From contig JADFOK010000008.1 of the NCBI GenBank assembly GCA_022562895.1, positions 26,749-90,748 on the forward strand: a DNA stretch of 64,000 nt, written 5' to 3'. The translations under genes and the position numbers were made by a program. Below, piece by piece: positions 63,502-64,000 of this stretch. A model generated the notes under the pieces. The model saw only the letters and a list, made by a program, of their open reading frames with translations, was not told where the DNA came from and searched no databases. The stretch's first letter is position 1; each line of letters starts with the position of its first letter. The stretch is from Bacteroidota bacterium (GTDB lineage Bacteria; Bacteroidota; Bacteroidia; Flavobacteriales; Flavobacteriaceae).

Positions 63502-64000
63502 TTAGCGCCTGATTCCTTCTTTTGCATAGGCGCGGAATACATAGGTCGTGTTTGGCGTTGCAATCAAGTAATATCCATCCGACCCGCCCCACTCGCTGTA
63601 GGTTGCCCATGCCCAGCTCGAATCAACGGTGACGTTTGTTGAACGCAGTCTGTTCGCCGCAAAATCTATAAATCTTCCTGTAACCGAATCTTCAAGAGCG
63701 AAAAAAGTGTAAGAGGGATTCAGTTTAGGGTCGAGCTTGATCAGGACGGAATCTTTGTTATAAGCGAAAGCGCTGACCACATCGGGAACAGCCGCCCATG
63801 ACCAAAGAGAATCGGAAAGAGAGTACTCTGTCGCAACGGAATCAGAATTACGACCTTTCAGAAAAAACCAATGTTCAGTATTAATTCCAACATTAATTGT
63901 CAGAGTATCGAAGGCTGTTTTTATATGCCAGGTAGTATCAATACCCGAAGTGTCGCCGGAAGTATTGACATAAACGCCTTGCGCGCTATCATACAATTGA
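63502..64000 (-). CDS. Partial exported beta-rich protein of foreign character (5' end outside window)
   Basis: At least 165 residues; the frame is open to the right edge, so this is only a C-terminal part. It is rich in Ser, Thr, Asp, Trp and Tyr and looks like tandem beta-sandwich (fibronectin-III-like) units: DVVSAFAYNKDSVLIKLDP and STNVTVDSSWAWATYSEWG. It ends TTYVFRAYAKEGIRR with no sorting domain. Base composition and codon choice (many GCG, CGC, GGC, GTC) differ sharply from all upstream genes. I do not recognise the family. Confidence 0.6.
   Translation of the reverse strand, partial: QLYDSAQGVYVNTSGDTSGIDTTWHIKTAFDTLTINVGINTEHWFFLKGRNSDSVATEYSLSDSLWSWAAVPDVVSAFAYNKDSVLIKLDPKLNPSYTFFALEDSVTGRFIDFAANRLRSTNVTVDSSWAWATYSEWGGSDGYYLIATPNTTYVFRAYAKEGIRR

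Noticed and set aside
1..64000. Search for CRISPR arrays, transposases, phage genes, toxin-antitoxin pairs or defence islands
   Set aside because: None seen by reading both strands. The window is dense core genome with conserved order, apart from the foreign-looking right end.

Overview
The window looks like chromosomal DNA of a low-GC member of the Bacteroidetes, most likely a marine-type Flavobacteriaceae (phylum: high confidence; family: moderate). The evidence is the gliding gene gldI, Bacteroidetes-specific families (DUF3810, DUF5606, DUF5683, OstA-like protein, head-GIN lipoproteins), long Bacteroidetes-type LepB, and promoters of the TTG / TAnnTTTG class instead of sigma70 boxes. Genes are dense, mostly on the + strand, and gaps are short. 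No rRNA, CRISPR array, transposase, phage module or recognisable defence island is present. Nearly everything is core metabolism or information processing, and I do not see a convincing new multi-gene system. The best second looks are listed as findings.

Layout. 1-6.7 kb: 3' end of a cyclophilin, a DUF2141 exported protein, oxyR, a small conserved protein, a DUF4442 hotdog protein, then an operon of DUF4870, a 59-residue ORF, PadR, a HAAS/PspC-like membrane protein and a head-GIN lipoprotein. 6.8-11.8 kb: adenine deaminase, thioredoxin reductase, acetyl-CoA synthetase, tRNA-Pro(GGG). 11.8-18.3 kb: udk, an FtsB/DivIC-like protein, methylmalonyl-CoA mutase small subunit, a lipoprotein, the mutase large subunit, a GNAT and a dienoyl-CoA-reductase-like SDR, joined by a striking series of 8-base overlaps. 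18.3-19.5 kb: a lone membrane-anchored protein resembling copper type II monooxygenases. 19.8-25.7 kb: parA-parB-DUF5683-dapB-lepB, then an AhpD-like protein and WbqC. 25.7-31.8 kb (- strand): EEP phosphatase, two rhomboid proteases, mutL, a small membrane protein, ribH and a TPR protein. 32-37.8 kb: recF, DUF721, ndk, a PhoD-like phosphatase, nrnA, gldI and a cyclophilin-FKBP fusion. 37.8-47 kb: pepD, DUF3810, two secreted amidohydrolase-family proteins, a SpoU methyltransferase and an M48 protease. 47-53.9 kb: RelA/SpoT, Fur, purA, OstA-like protein and a class III aminotransferase. 54.1-61 kb: TPR protein, two DUF368 lipid-carrier transporters, aroE, DUF349 and a methyltransferase. 61-63.3 kb (- strand): mazG, DUF5606, def and ruvX.

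The last ~600 bases differ sharply in base composition and codon use and carry part of a beta-rich repeat protein unlike the rest. This is best explained as a chimeric contig end or, less likely, acquired DNA.

How the parts fit. Propionate and odd-chain or branched-chain carbon enters through methylmalonyl-CoA mutase (with Acs and a dienoyl-CoA-reductase-like SDR nearby). Envelope building is served by LepB, OstA-like protein, DUF368, the FtsB-like protein, WbqC and surface prolyl isomerases. Redox and stress control is served by OxyR, TrxB, the AhpD-like protein, Fur and the stringent-response enzyme.
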